Origin: WTGA01 sp965231865
Lineage (GTDB): Bacteria; Pseudomonadota; Gammaproteobacteria; Arenicellales; Poriferihabitantaceae
Reading direction: 5' to 3'
Assembly (NCBI GenBank): GCA_965231865.1
Contig: CBDDOJ010000002.1
Location: 1,488,001 to 1,552,000 of the forward strand
DNA: 64,000 nucleotides
Below are positions 17,622-26,426 of this stretch, in pieces (the first letter of the stretch is position 1; every line of letters starts with the position of its first letter). Position numbers and translations under genes: made by a program. The notes under the pieces are model-generated. The model was not told where the DNA came from and searched no databases. It saw only the letters and a program-made list of their open reading frames with translations.

Positions 17622-17972
17622 TGCACTGGTTTCCTCATTGATTGATGATACGGGATGCAGCCAGAATATTCTGCCGTTACCGTTACCTGACCGGGAAGGA
17701 GATTCCAGCGTATCCTGCCCTTGAGGAGTTACCATTTGCCTGGTTGGTCCAGATTCCTCTGCCGAAAGATGCCCATGCATGATCTGCACAGGGCATGCCG
17801 AACGGATGGGCCACTGGTGTTTTGAGACTGACTGATCGTTCCAATCTGATTGTAACGGTATTTTCCGAATCTGCAAGGCTTGATTCGCCGATGGGCCGCA
17901 GGCACTCGGGAATGTTGTATATATTCAGCGGTGTGATTATGCTTGCAGACCCAACCACAACAGGATATGCGT
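17622..17972. other. Divergent intergenic region, binding-protein gene / NucS-like operon
   Basis: This 351-bp stretch separates a minus-strand binding-protein gene from the plus-strand nuclease-permease operon and so should hold both promoters. A TA-rich run (GTTGTATATATT, about 17914-17925) could be a -10 element for the plus-strand operon, but no convincing -35 box is visible. I see no gene, repeat or RNA structure in it. Confidence 0.4.
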
Positions 17973-19025
17973 ATGCCGATATACCGGCTCGACAGCAATC
18001 AGATCATTCCGATCAAGAGAACAACCTTCGCACAACAGGGCATGCGTGAGCGCGACGATCTCCAGGCACTTCTCAAGGCGCAGATTGGGGTGATCTCGCC
18101 CGATACGCTGGTCGTGGCCGAGGAATACGGCGGATGGGAGGACAGCCGGAGGCGGATTGACCTGCTGGGAATTGACAAAAAAGCGAACCTGGTGGTGATT
18201 GAACTCAAGCGCACGGAGGGCGGCGGGCATATCGAGTTGCAGGTCATTCGATACGCCGAAATGGTCTCGGCTCTGACCTTTGACAGGCTGGTTGAGGAGT
18301 ACGAACAGTATCTGCGCAGAAACGGGTTGGATGAGGATGCCACGGCGAATCTCCTTGAATTCCTGGGCTGGGAGGAGCCGGATGAGGAACAGTTTGGCCA
18401 GGAGGTCCGGACTGTCCTCGCCTCGGCGGATTTCTCGAAAGAACTGACGACCTCGGTCATGTGGCTGAATGAGTTAGGGCTGGATATTCGCTGCGTACGG
18501 ATGGATACTTATACGCATAACGGGGAAACACTCCTTGACGTTCAGAGGGTGATCCCGGTTCCGGAAGTTTCCGATTATCAGGCCCGGATTCGCGAAAAGA
18601 AACAAAAAGAACAGAAGTCCAGGGGACACACCCGGGATTACACCAAATACGATGTTGACATCGCCGGGAAGAAGTTTCCGGTACAACACAAACGCTGGAT
18701 GATGTTTCATATTGTCTCTGGAGTACTGGAAAATGGCGGCACACCGGAGCAGGTCATGAAGGCGGTTCACTGGCGGAAGATCTTCGAGGTCCTGGAGGGG
18801 GAGTTGGGTGTGGGACAGGTTTATCGAACCCTCATGGAGAAGGATACCGGAGGCAAGTTGCCCCGTGCCAAGCGATTTTTCTGTGACGATGGCGAGTTCT
18901 TTCCGACCCGCGGCAAGACGTACGTGCTCACCAACCAGTGGGGAGGCAATGATGTATTGGAAGCGGCCGGATCATTGCAGAAAACGTTTCCGGAACTGAA
19001 TATCGAGTTCAAACCGGGCATATAA
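17973..19025 (+). CDS. NucS/DUF91-like PD-(D/E)XK endonuclease
   Basis: A 350-residue protein starting MPIYRLDSNQIIPI (AGGA seven bases upstream). Residues about 40-100 carry a PD-(D/E)XK nuclease signature: EEYGGWEDSRRRIDLLGID gives the Asp and NLVVIELKRTEGGGHIELQV gives the E-x-K, followed by the QxxxY-like helix VIRYAEMVSALTF. This arrangement is that of the NucS/DUF91 nuclease domain. The C-terminal 150 residues (from about KYDVDIAGKKFPVQHKRW) form a separate domain I do not recognise. It stands alone ahead of dppBCDF-like genes. Likely roles are DNA repair or defence; the context gives no support for transport. Residue numbers are approximate. Confidence 0.65.
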   Translation: MPIYRLDSNQIIPIKRTTFAQQGMRERDDLQALLKAQIGVISPDTLVVAEEYGGWEDSRRRIDLLGIDKKANLVVIELKRTEGGGHIELQVIRYAEMVSALTFDRLVEEYEQYLRRNGLDEDATANLLEFLGWEEPDEEQFGQEVRTVLASADFSKELTTSVMWLNELGLDIRCVRMDTYTHNGETLLDVQRVIPVPEVSDYQARIREKKQKEQKSRGHTRDYTKYDVDIAGKKFPVQHKRWMMFHIVSGVLENGGTPEQVMKAVHWRKIFEVLEGELGVGQVYRTLMEKDTGGKLPRAKRFFCDDGEFFPTRGKTYVLTNQWGGNDVLEAAGSLQKTFPELNIEFKPGI

Positions 19026-19069
19026 GACATCCATGATCCGTTCCATTTTTCAAGAACAGTTTTTTGCTG

Positions 19070-20020
19070 ATGTGGCTGTACTTTTTTAAACGAATCCTGC
19101 TGGGCATCCTGATCATCGTGGTATCGGTGTCGTTGCTGTACACCATGATCCACCTGGTCCCCGGGGATCCGGTCAAGACCGTCCTGGGTCCCCGGGCCAG
19201 TCCTGAACTCCAGGCCCGGATACACGAAAAAATGGGGCTCAACGATCCCCTGCCCGTGCAGGTCGTGAACTTTCTCGGAAAGGTGGCCACCGGCGATCTC
19301 GGTGTGGACGTCTTCAAGAACAAGCCGGTCAGCACCATTGTGTTCGAGCAATTGCACCATACCGTCTTCCTGGTGCTGGCCGGCATTGGCTGGGCCATGC
19401 TGCTGGGCATTCCCCTGGGATGTTTTTCGGCGATTTACCGCAACAGCCTGGCCGACCGCATCACGGCGGTGATTTCTGTAAGCTGTATTGCCATCCCGAC
19501 ATTCGTGGTGGCGATCTATTCCGTCCTGCTGTTCGCCGTTACCCTCAGGTGGTTGCCCGCGATCGGGGCCGGGGATGGTGAAACCGTGAGCAGCTATCTC
19601 ATCCATTTGATCCTGCCGGCGTTTTCCGTGGGTCTGGGGTGGGTGGGCTATCTGGCCCGTCTGGTCCGGGCCTCGATGCTGGAGGTCATGGGAGAAGCCC
19701 ATGTGCGCACGGCCCGGGCATTTGGCCTGACTGAACGGACCATCATTTTCAAGTATGTCCTGCGGCTGGCGATTCTGCCCACGATCACCCTGCTCGGCAT
19801 GGGGATCGGAATCCTGATTTCCAGTGCAGTGTTTACTGAAATCGTTTTCTCGCGGCCAGGCATCGGTCGCCTGATCTATGATGCGGTGACCAGCCGGAAC
19901 TATCCGGTGGTGATGGGTTCGGTCCTGGTGACCACCGTCCTGTTTGTTGCCAGCACCACCGCTGCAGACCTTCTCAATGCCCTGGTGGATCCCAGGATGC
20001 GTACCCGGGAACACGAGTAG
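19070..20020 (+). CDS. DppB-type ABC transporter permease
   Basis: A 316-residue permease starting MWLYFFKRILLGILIIVVSV, typical of DppB/OppB, with the characteristic N-terminal LVPGDPVKTVLG and large periplasmic loop. The EAA loop reads VRTARAFGLTERTIIFKYVL. Conserved EIVFSRPGIGRLIYDAV follows. It forms the channel with the adjacent DppC protein. The gene starts 44 bp after the nuclease stop; TTG or CTG codons just upstream (19064, 19067) are alternative starts. Confidence 0.9.
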   Translation: MWLYFFKRILLGILIIVVSVSLLYTMIHLVPGDPVKTVLGPRASPELQARIHEKMGLNDPLPVQVVNFLGKVATGDLGVDVFKNKPVSTIVFEQLHHTVFLVLAGIGWAMLLGIPLGCFSAIYRNSLADRITAVISVSCIAIPTFVVAIYSVLLFAVTLRWLPAIGAGDGETVSSYLIHLILPAFSVGLGWVGYLARLVRASMLEVMGEAHVRTARAFGLTERTIIFKYVLRLAILPTITLLGMGIGILISSAVFTEIVFSRPGIGRLIYDAVTSRNYPVVMGSVLVTTVLFVASTTAADLLNALVDPRMRTREHE

Positions 20021-20021
20021 C

Positions 20022-20906
20022 ATGAGTGGACAGTCCCTCACCGGAGAAAGCAACACCACCTGGCGGGCCGTCTGGCGTTCGCTGAAGCGGGTGCTGCGGG
20101 AACCGCTGGGGGCATTCGGGCTCTTTCTGGTGGTCATCGTGATTTTCAGTGCGGTGGGGGCAGACTGGCTGGCGCCGTACGAAGCCAACAAGATTGATAT
20201 CCGTGCCAAGCTCCAGCCCCCTTCCGGGGAGCATTGGCTGGGGACAGATCAACTGGGCCGGGACATCTTTTCACGGGTGCTGGTCGGGGGACAGATTGCC
20301 CTTAAGGTTTCGCTGATCTCGATTGGGGTGGCCTTGCTGATTGGTCTGTTCCTGGGTCTGGTTGCCGGTTTCGGACCCCGCTGGCTGGACAATCTGCTCA
20401 TGCTGTTCTTTGATTCGGTGCGCTCATTTCCGACGGTCATGTTTGCGCTGGCGGTGGTAACCCTGTTTGGCCCCAGCCTGACCACGGTAATGATCGTGGT
20501 CATTGTGACCCAGATTCCCATCTACGGGCGGATGGTGCGTTCCCAGACTCTGGCCCTGCGCAACGCGGAGTTCATCCTCGCAGAGCGCGCGATCGGGGCG
20601 GGGTTCATTCGCATCATCACCATGCACATGCTGCCCAACGTGGTCGGACCGCTGCTCATTCTGGCCAGCATGGATATTCCGTTTGTGATCACGATCGAGG
20701 CGGGTCTCAGCTTCCTGGGCATGGGGGTTCGGCCACCGACACCCAGTTGGGGGACGATTCTCAACGACGGCTATTCGTATATCTACAACACGGCGTGGCC
20801 AGTGATCGCCGGTGGATTGCCCATCATTATCACGACGCTCGGGTTTACCTTTCTGGGGGAAAGCCTGCGGGATATTTTTGACCCGAAATTGCGCAGGGAA
20901 ATGTGA
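20022..20906 (+). CDS. DppC-type ABC transporter permease
   Basis: A 294-residue permease starting MSGQSLTGESNTTWRAVWRS, 1 bp after the dppB-like stop. It contains GTDQLGRDIFSRVLVGGQIAL and the EAA loop FILAERAIGAGFIRIITMHM, then GLSFLGMGVRPPTPSWGTIL, all hallmarks of DppC/OppC. It pairs with DppB in the inner membrane to import peptides or related solutes captured by the binding protein at 16077-17621. Confidence 0.9.
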   Translation: MSGQSLTGESNTTWRAVWRSLKRVLREPLGAFGLFLVVIVIFSAVGADWLAPYEANKIDIRAKLQPPSGEHWLGTDQLGRDIFSRVLVGGQIALKVSLISIGVALLIGLFLGLVAGFGPRWLDNLLMLFFDSVRSFPTVMFALAVVTLFGPSLTTVMIVVIVTQIPIYGRMVRSQTLALRNAEFILAERAIGAGFIRIITMHMLPNVVGPLLILASMDIPFVITIEAGLSFLGMGVRPPTPSWGTILNDGYSYIYNTAWPVIAGGLPIIITTLGFTFLGESLRDIFDPKLRREM

Positions 20907-21889
20907 TGAAAACCACGAATGTACTTGAAATAAAAGGATTAAGTGTCGAGTATATGACAGAACGCGGCCGATTGCCCGCGTTGCGGAACGTCGACCTTGC
21001 CGTACCATCGGGTGCGGTCGTGGGCGTGGTGGGCGAGAGCGGCTGCGGAAAGTCCACCATGATCAACAGCATTATCCGCCTGCTTGCGCCAAACGGACGG
21101 GTGGCATCCGGTTCCATCCATTTTGAAGGCTCCGACCTGCTTGGCAAGACGGAAGAGGAAATGCGGTCCATTCGCGGTGACCGCATTTCCATGGTATCCC
21201 AGGACCCGATGATCAGTTTGAACCCGGTGCTTTCCATCGGCACTCAAATGGTGGATATCCAGTATCGGGAGAAACTGGACAAGAGCCGGAAGCGTGCGCG
21301 TGCCGTGACCATGCTGCGACGGGTCGGCATTCCCGATGCCGTTGAACGGCTGGATGACTATCCGTACCAGTTTTCCGGCGGAATGCGCCAGCGGATTGCC
21401 ATCGCCATGGCACTTCAGGCGGAACCTTCCCTGCTGATTGCGGACGAACCCACCACGGCGCTGGATGCCACCCTGGAGGTTCAGATCATCCACCGGCTGC
21501 AGGAGCTGCAGCAAAGCATGGGGTGTTCCATCCTGTTTATCTCACACCACCTGGGGGTGATTGCCGAACTGTGCGATTTCGTGGTCGTCATGTATGGCGG
21601 GGAAGTGGTGGAAAACGGAACGGTGAGGGACATCTTCCATCGGCCGATGCATCCGTATACGCAAAAACTGATTCAGTGTGACCCCGCAAGAATGGCAGAA
21701 ATCACCCGGGTACAGCCAACGATTCCCGGGGAAGTCCCGGATCTTGCCCACTTGTCCACTGGTTGTATTTTTTCCGAGCGCTGTCATCTCGCCTTCGACC
21801 CATGCCATGACCAGCCTCCTGCACTGGCCGGACAGGACCCGGGGCACCGGGCGAGATGTCATCTGGTCCAGACCGGTTCAGACCGATGA
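20906..21889 (+). CDS. DppD-type ABC transporter ATP-binding protein
   Basis: A 327-residue oligopeptide-type ATPase. Walker A is GESGCGKST, signature FSGGMRQR, Walker B LLIADEPTTALD, and the C-terminal oligopeptide extension includes a Cys-rich element (TGCIFSERCHLAFDPC) that may hold an iron-sulfur cluster as in DppD. The start overlaps the dppC-like stop (ATGA, 20906), indicating translational coupling. Works as a heterodimer with the next protein. Confidence 0.92.
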   Translation: MKTTNVLEIKGLSVEYMTERGRLPALRNVDLAVPSGAVVGVVGESGCGKSTMINSIIRLLAPNGRVASGSIHFEGSDLLGKTEEEMRSIRGDRISMVSQDPMISLNPVLSIGTQMVDIQYREKLDKSRKRARAVTMLRRVGIPDAVERLDDYPYQFSGGMRQRIAIAMALQAEPSLLIADEPTTALDATLEVQIIHRLQELQQSMGCSILFISHHLGVIAELCDFVVVMYGGEVVENGTVRDIFHRPMHPYTQKLIQCDPARMAEITRVQPTIPGEVPDLAHLSTGCIFSERCHLAFDPCHDQPPALAGQDPGHRARCHLVQTGSDR

Positions 21890-22860
21890 AACCATTGCTG
21901 GAACTGGAAAATGTCCGGGTGCGGTTTCGCACTCACTCCGCCACCCAGGCCTGGCTTGCCGGCATCCGGGACCCGTTTGTCGACGCCGTGTGCGGAGTTT
22001 CCCTGGAGATCGCGGAAGGACAGACCTACGGACTGGTGGGGGAGAGCGGGTCCGGCAAGACCACGCTGGCCCGGTCGATTATCGGCTTGGTCAAACCGAG
22101 TGAAGGCAGCATCCGTTTTGAGAACCGGGAACTGACCGGGCTGTCCGCTTCGGATGCCAATCGCTTTCGCCGTCATGTCGGCACGATGTTCCAGGACCCG
22201 GTGGGTTCGTTGAGCCCGCGCATGACCATACGGACCCTGCTGGCCGAGCCGTTCCGGATTCATGGCCTGGCGGATGTGGATATTGACCACGAGGTGAGAC
22301 GGCTGCTGGATCTCGTCGGACTGGGCCCGCATTTTTCCAGCCGTTATCCCCACCAGCTAAGCGGGGGCCAGGCCCGCCGGGTGGGGGTGGCCCGGGCGAT
22401 TGCCCTGAACCCCCGATTGATCGTTGCGGATGAGCCCACCGCCGGCCTGGATGTCTCCGTGCAGGGTGAAATCCTGAACCTTCTGGGCAGGCTTCAGGGG
22501 GAACTGGGAGTGAGTATCCTGGTGATTACCCATAACCTCAATGTGGTCCGGCACATCACGGACCGCATGGGGATCATGTACCTTGGGAGGTTGCTCGAAC
22601 AGGGTCCCACCCGGGAAATTTTCAGACAGCCCCGCCATCCCTATACCCTGGCCCTGCTGTCCGCCAATCCCGAACCGGACCCGGATGCGCAGATCAACCG
22701 GGTAGAACTGCAAGGAGAGGTCCCGAGCCTGATCAACCGGCCGTCCGGGTGCGAATTCCATCCGCGGTGCCCCTTTTCCCGGAAACAGTGTGGGGAGGAT
22801 TTTCCGGCCACCCGTGCCGAGGGGAACCACCACCTTTACAACTGCCACTATCCCCGTTGA
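21886..22860 (+). CDS. DppF-type ABC transporter ATP-binding protein
   Basis: A 324-residue ATPase starting MKPLLELENVRVRFRT and overlapping the DppD-type stop by four bases (ATGA). Walker A is GESGSGKTT, signature LSGGQARR, Walker B LIVADEPTAGLD, and a C-terminal CEFHPRCPFSRKQC cluster motif is present. It completes the SBP-B-C-D-F importer. Its last 13 bases overlap the convergent GMC oxidoreductase gene. Confidence 0.92.
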   Translation: MKPLLELENVRVRFRTHSATQAWLAGIRDPFVDAVCGVSLEIAEGQTYGLVGESGSGKTTLARSIIGLVKPSEGSIRFENRELTGLSASDANRFRRHVGTMFQDPVGSLSPRMTIRTLLAEPFRIHGLADVDIDHEVRRLLDLVGLGPHFSSRYPHQLSGGQARRVGVARAIALNPRLIVADEPTAGLDVSVQGEILNLLGRLQGELGVSILVITHNLNVVRHITDRMGIMYLGRLLEQGPTREIFRQPRHPYTLALLSANPEPDPDAQINRVELQGEVPSLINRPSGCEFHPRCPFSRKQCGEDFPATRAEGNHHLYNCHYPR

Positions 22861-24485
22861 TAGACCGGAACATGGAGGGGGGCCAGGGGAGCTTTTCCAA
22901 GAATCCGGTCCGCCGCTTTTTCGGCGATCATCAGGGTCGCTGCGTGGGTGTTGGCCGCTACAATCGTGGGCATCACCGACGCATCGACGACCCGCAGGCC
23001 ACCCATGCCATGAACCTTGAGGTCGCCATCGACCACGGACCCGTCACCCTGGCCCATGCTGCAGGTACTGGTGGGATGGTATTCGGTCTCTCCGTTGGCC
23101 CGGGCCCAGGCCAGGATATCCCGGTCACTGACAACCCCTGGCCCGGGGGAGATCTCGCCGCCATCGTAGGGAGCAAAGGCGTCCTGGCGCAGGATGTTCC
23201 GGGTAAGGTGCAGGGCATCAATCAGGTCCGCCTGGTCCTGTCTCTCGTGCAGGTAGTTGAAGCGGATGGCCGGAGGAGTGTCGGGATTGGCGGATTTCAA
23301 CCGGACCCGGCCCCGGCTGGCAGGGCGCATCATATCGATATGGACCTGGTAACCATGCCCCTTGAACGACTCGGTCCCGTCATAACTGGCTGCCACCGCA
23401 ACCAGGGATGACTGCAGGTTGGGATAGCCGGCATCCTCCCGGGTTCGTACATACCCGGCTACCTCAAACAGATTGCTGGCACAGACCCCCTTTCGGGTGA
23501 GCAGCCAGTGCGCCCCGGCCAGAATGCGTCGAAATCCATGGGTCACGGGGTACAGGCTGACGGGCTGCCTGCATTTTACCTGCACACGGAGGTCCAGGTG
23601 ATCCTGCAGATTTTCTCCGACCCCGGGCAGGTCCTGGTGTACGGCAATCCGGTGTTCCGCCAGGTGTGCTGCCGGACCCAGCCCGGACAACATCAGGAGC
23701 TGGGGGGAATTGATTGAGCCCCCGCACAGGAGGACTTCCCTTTCAGCGTACAGATGCCTGGTTTCACCCTGGTGGGAATACTCGACCCCCCGGGCTCTGG
23801 GGCCATCCAGCAGGACACGGTGGACCCGTGCATGGGCCGTGACCTTCAGGTTGTTGCGCCCAAGCGCAGGATGCAGATACGCTTCAGCCGCTCCCCACCG
23901 GCATCCACGGTACGTGTTTCGGTCTGCGGTACCGAAGCCTTCCTGCCGGAAGCCATTGGTGTCCTCGCTGTGGGCGTAGCCGGCCTGGATTCCGGCCTCA
24001 AGAAATGCCTGGTCCAGGGGGGTCTGGATGGTCGCAGGCGTAATGTGAAGGGGCCCGCGGTCCCCCCGATAGTCGTTTCCGCCTCTTTCGTAATTTTCCA
24101 TTTTCTTGAAATACGGCAGGCAATGGGCATAGGACCATTGTGGTAGATTCTGTTCCGACCAGCCGTCAAAATCCCCGGGATTGCCGCGGATAAACATCAT
24201 GCCGTTGATCGAGGATGAACCGCCTACCATGCGTCCGCGCGGGCAATACATCCTGCGGTTGTCCATGCCGTGTTCGGGTTCGGTATGGTAATACCAGTTG
24301 AAACGGTCGTCCTTGAGGGCGAAATCCAGGGCGGCCGGGATTTTCGACATCAAACCAGCCCGGGGCGGGCCGGCTTCCAGCACATGCACCGAGACGTCAG
24401 CGGATTCAGAAAGCCGGGCGGCCAGCACACACCCGGCTGCCCCCGCCCCGACGATGATGTAATCTGCCGATTCCCGGAGTTTCAA
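22848..24485 (-). CDS. GMC-family FAD oxidoreductase (choline-dehydrogenase-like)
   Basis: A 545-residue flavoprotein. The Rossmann motif YIIVGAGAAGCVLAARLSES is at residues 9-28, the GMC signature 1 is in CPRGRMVGGSSSINGMMFIR, signature 2 in GGSINSPQLLMLSGLG, and the active-site histidine in TEYHPTSTCSMG followed by the C-terminal NTHAATLMIAEKAADRIL. The family oxidises choline and other alcohols. Length and motifs are complete. It shares a minus-strand run with two PhyH dioxygenases upstream (11 bp gap), hinting at one pathway for a hydroxylated or amine substrate. Choline as substrate is plausible given betaine genes in the window, but not proven. Confidence 0.88.
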   Translation of the reverse strand: MKLRESADYIIVGAGAAGCVLAARLSESADVSVHVLEAGPPRAGLMSKIPAALDFALKDDRFNWYYHTEPEHGMDNRRMYCPRGRMVGGSSSINGMMFIRGNPGDFDGWSEQNLPQWSYAHCLPYFKKMENYERGGNDYRGDRGPLHITPATIQTPLDQAFLEAGIQAGYAHSEDTNGFRQEGFGTADRNTYRGCRWGAAEAYLHPALGRNNLKVTAHARVHRVLLDGPRARGVEYSHQGETRHLYAEREVLLCGGSINSPQLLMLSGLGPAAHLAEHRIAVHQDLPGVGENLQDHLDLRVQVKCRQPVSLYPVTHGFRRILAGAHWLLTRKGVCASNLFEVAGYVRTREDAGYPNLQSSLVAVAASYDGTESFKGHGYQVHIDMMRPASRGRVRLKSANPDTPPAIRFNYLHERQDQADLIDALHLTRNILRQDAFAPYDGGEISPGPGVVSDRDILAWARANGETEYHPTSTCSMGQGDGSVVDGDLKVHGMGGLRVVDASVMPTIVAANTHAATLMIAEKAADRILGKAPLAPLHVPVYQRG

Positions 24486-24495
24486 TGAACGGCGC

Positions 24496-25356
24496 CTACC
24501 GGACCCGGGGAAAGGTCCGGCATTCCATGGACCCTCCGTGCCTCAGGTTTTCCCCCCGGTAGGGAGGGTCGGTTTCCTGGGGTTTGTCATTGTACGTGAT
24601 ATCGTCGCCGATCCAGTGGGTGGCCAGGGCACGTCGCCGGGTGGTTCCGGGACGGTTGCCCGGAGCACTGTGGTGGGTTCTGCTGTGGAAGACCAGGCAG
24701 TCTCCGGGCTCCATGGGGGCATACACAATTTCATGGTTACCCGATTCGTTTTCCCAGTCCGGAGGGGCCGGGCGGTGCGGCAGGTTGGCATACCGCAGTG
24801 CGGGATCAAAATGAACCGCCCGGTAGCTTTCCGGCCATAGATGGGAGCCCTTTACAAACCGCAGTGCAGTCTCTACCGGAATGGTGTCCAGGGCGGTCCA
24901 CAGGTTGCAGATCTGGTTTCCCTGTACCGGCCAGTATGCCTCATCGTAATGCCACGGTGTTTTCCGGCTGGTGCCAGGTTCCTTGACCAGCATGAAGTCA
25001 AAATAAAACAACAGCCCACGGGAGCGCATGATGTGCCGGGCAATGTCCGCGGCATCGGATTCAAATGCAAAGTCACGAAATTGGGGGATCCGTTGCCACA
25101 TGAACGTGTCATAGAAGAAAAAGCCGGGTTCCCCGGGTGCGGCAATGTTAAATGCGGTGTCCCGTCCGGTCCCCTGTTCAATGGCGATTTCCATGCCCTG
25201 GGCAAGCCGGTGTATCCAGGAGGGCGCAAAGGCCTGCTTGATCCACACGACACCATCGCGTTCATATGCTTCAATGGCATTGCTCCCGGGTTTGCCGGGA
25301 GCCAGCAATGGGTATGCGGGCAATGGGCGGGGTGATTTGCCGAATTCGGCGGGCAT
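24496..25356 (-). CDS. PhyH-family Fe(II)/2-oxoglutarate dioxygenase (downstream copy)
   Basis: A 286-residue enzyme starting MPAEFGKSPRPLPAYPLLAP; the longer upstream frame overlaps the neighbouring gene and looks non-coding. The iron-binding facial triad is visible as WHYDEAYW (HxD) and a distal histidine in FHSRTHHSAPGNRPGTTRRR, with the following arginine that would bind 2-oxoglutarate. The family hydroxylates acyl-CoAs, ectoine and other small molecules. It starts 7 bp after the stop of a related enzyme, so they form a pair. Substrate unknown. Confidence 0.85.
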   Translation of the reverse strand: MPAEFGKSPRPLPAYPLLAPGKPGSNAIEAYERDGVVWIKQAFAPSWIHRLAQGMEIAIEQGTGRDTAFNIAAPGEPGFFFYDTFMWQRIPQFRDFAFESDAADIARHIMRSRGLLFYFDFMLVKEPGTSRKTPWHYDEAYWPVQGNQICNLWTALDTIPVETALRFVKGSHLWPESYRAVHFDPALRYANLPHRPAPPDWENESGNHEIVYAPMEPGDCLVFHSRTHHSAPGNRPGTTRRRALATHWIGDDITYNDKPQETDPPYRGENLRHGGSMECRTFPRVR

Positions 25357-25363
25357 GGTTCGT

Positions 25364-26305
25364 CTACCGCAGTTTGGGAAATACCGCACCGGCCGGCGGG
25401 TCTCCATGCCGGAGGTCCGGGTCAATGTCGGGGGAGTCGATAAACCCTTCCCTGGCATCATAATACACGTGGTCTCCGCCGAAATTGAAGGCCGTGGAAT
25501 GCCGGCGGGTCGGCAGGGTATTGCCGGGACCGGCATGAAACGTCCGCTGGTAAAAGACCAGCGCATCCCCGGGATGGACTTCCCAGTACACGGTTCTGTA
25601 CTGCTGTTCCAGTTCCTCCTGGCTCGGCATCCGGGTCTGGTCCGGCATGGCTTCGGTATATTCCACCCCGGGCTCAAAGGTCGGGCCAATGGACACCGGG
25701 TCGCTCCGCAGGTGGGAGCCCTGCTTGAACTTGAGGGTGGTTGCTGCGGGCATGAAGTCGTAACTGATGTTCATGTTGATGACATTCTCCCCCATGAAAC
25801 GCGAATAGGAACCGTCTTCATGCCAGGGGGTCACCTTGTCCGAGGCCCCCGGGTCTTTGACGAAGGTATTGGTATAGTAAAGCGTGACACTTTTGGATCG
25901 CATCAGCGAGGCGGCCACATCCGCGAGATGGCTGTCGAAGACCACCGAGCGGATTTTCGGATGCCGGCGCCAGAGATTGAACTCATAGTAAAAGAGGGAG
26001 CCGTCACCGGGGGGGTTGACAAACCGGGCTTCCGGGCTGGGATGTGCGACGGCCTCATCGCATTCGGCGCGCAGTTCTTCGATGACATCGCGGTCGAGCA
26101 CCCCCCGAAGGCAAACCACGCCGTCGTGCTCAAGTTGTGCAATCGCTTCGGGAGGGACGGAATGATGGCCAGCCAGGGCGTACGAAGGGGGCATTTCACC
26201 ATCCCCCGGGGTGGGCAGGGGGATGTGGTACAGGCCATCGTAAATATGGGATGGCTTGGTCGAAATTTCTTCTTTCACTGGACAGGTCCTGTATCGGGTA
26301 TACAC
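25364..26305 (-). CDS. PhyH-family Fe(II)/2-oxoglutarate dioxygenase (upstream copy)
   Basis: A 313-residue dioxygenase with the HxD motif in TPWHEDGSYSRFMGENVINM and the distal histidine in FYQRTFHAGPGNTLPTRRHS, spaced as expected for the double-stranded beta-helix fold. It shares the layout and the HxAPGN/HAGPGN element with the downstream copy but is clearly divergent, so the two probably act on different steps or substrates. It is the first gene of a three-gene minus-strand run (dioxygenase, dioxygenase, GMC oxidoreductase). A short-chain dehydrogenase is divergent 121 bp upstream. Confidence 0.85.
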   Translation of the reverse strand: MYTRYRTCPVKEEISTKPSHIYDGLYHIPLPTPGDGEMPPSYALAGHHSVPPEAIAQLEHDGVVCLRGVLDRDVIEELRAECDEAVAHPSPEARFVNPPGDGSLFYYEFNLWRRHPKIRSVVFDSHLADVAASLMRSKSVTLYYTNTFVKDPGASDKVTPWHEDGSYSRFMGENVINMNISYDFMPAATTLKFKQGSHLRSDPVSIGPTFEPGVEYTEAMPDQTRMPSQEELEQQYRTVYWEVHPGDALVFYQRTFHAGPGNTLPTRRHSTAFNFGGDHVYYDAREGFIDSPDIDPDLRHGDPPAGAVFPKLR

Positions 26306-26426
26306 TCCGGGCTGCCCGGGCAGTGTACTGAATTTAGCGGATCATGGCAAAATAAAATACAATCCGGTGGGTAGATTGCCCGATGGGGGCATGCAGTGAA
26401 AACCTATTTTCAAAGACGGGAACATC

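Noticed and set aside
18821..20209. A 462-codon minus-strand frame over dppB-like and nuclease genes
   Set aside because: The sequence is rich in repeated His/Gln/Asp as expected from the antisense of membrane-protein codons; the plus-strand genes are clear.
25145..26374. A 409-codon plus-strand frame over the PhyH genes
   Set aside because: Antisense of two complete dioxygenases with intact iron ligands.
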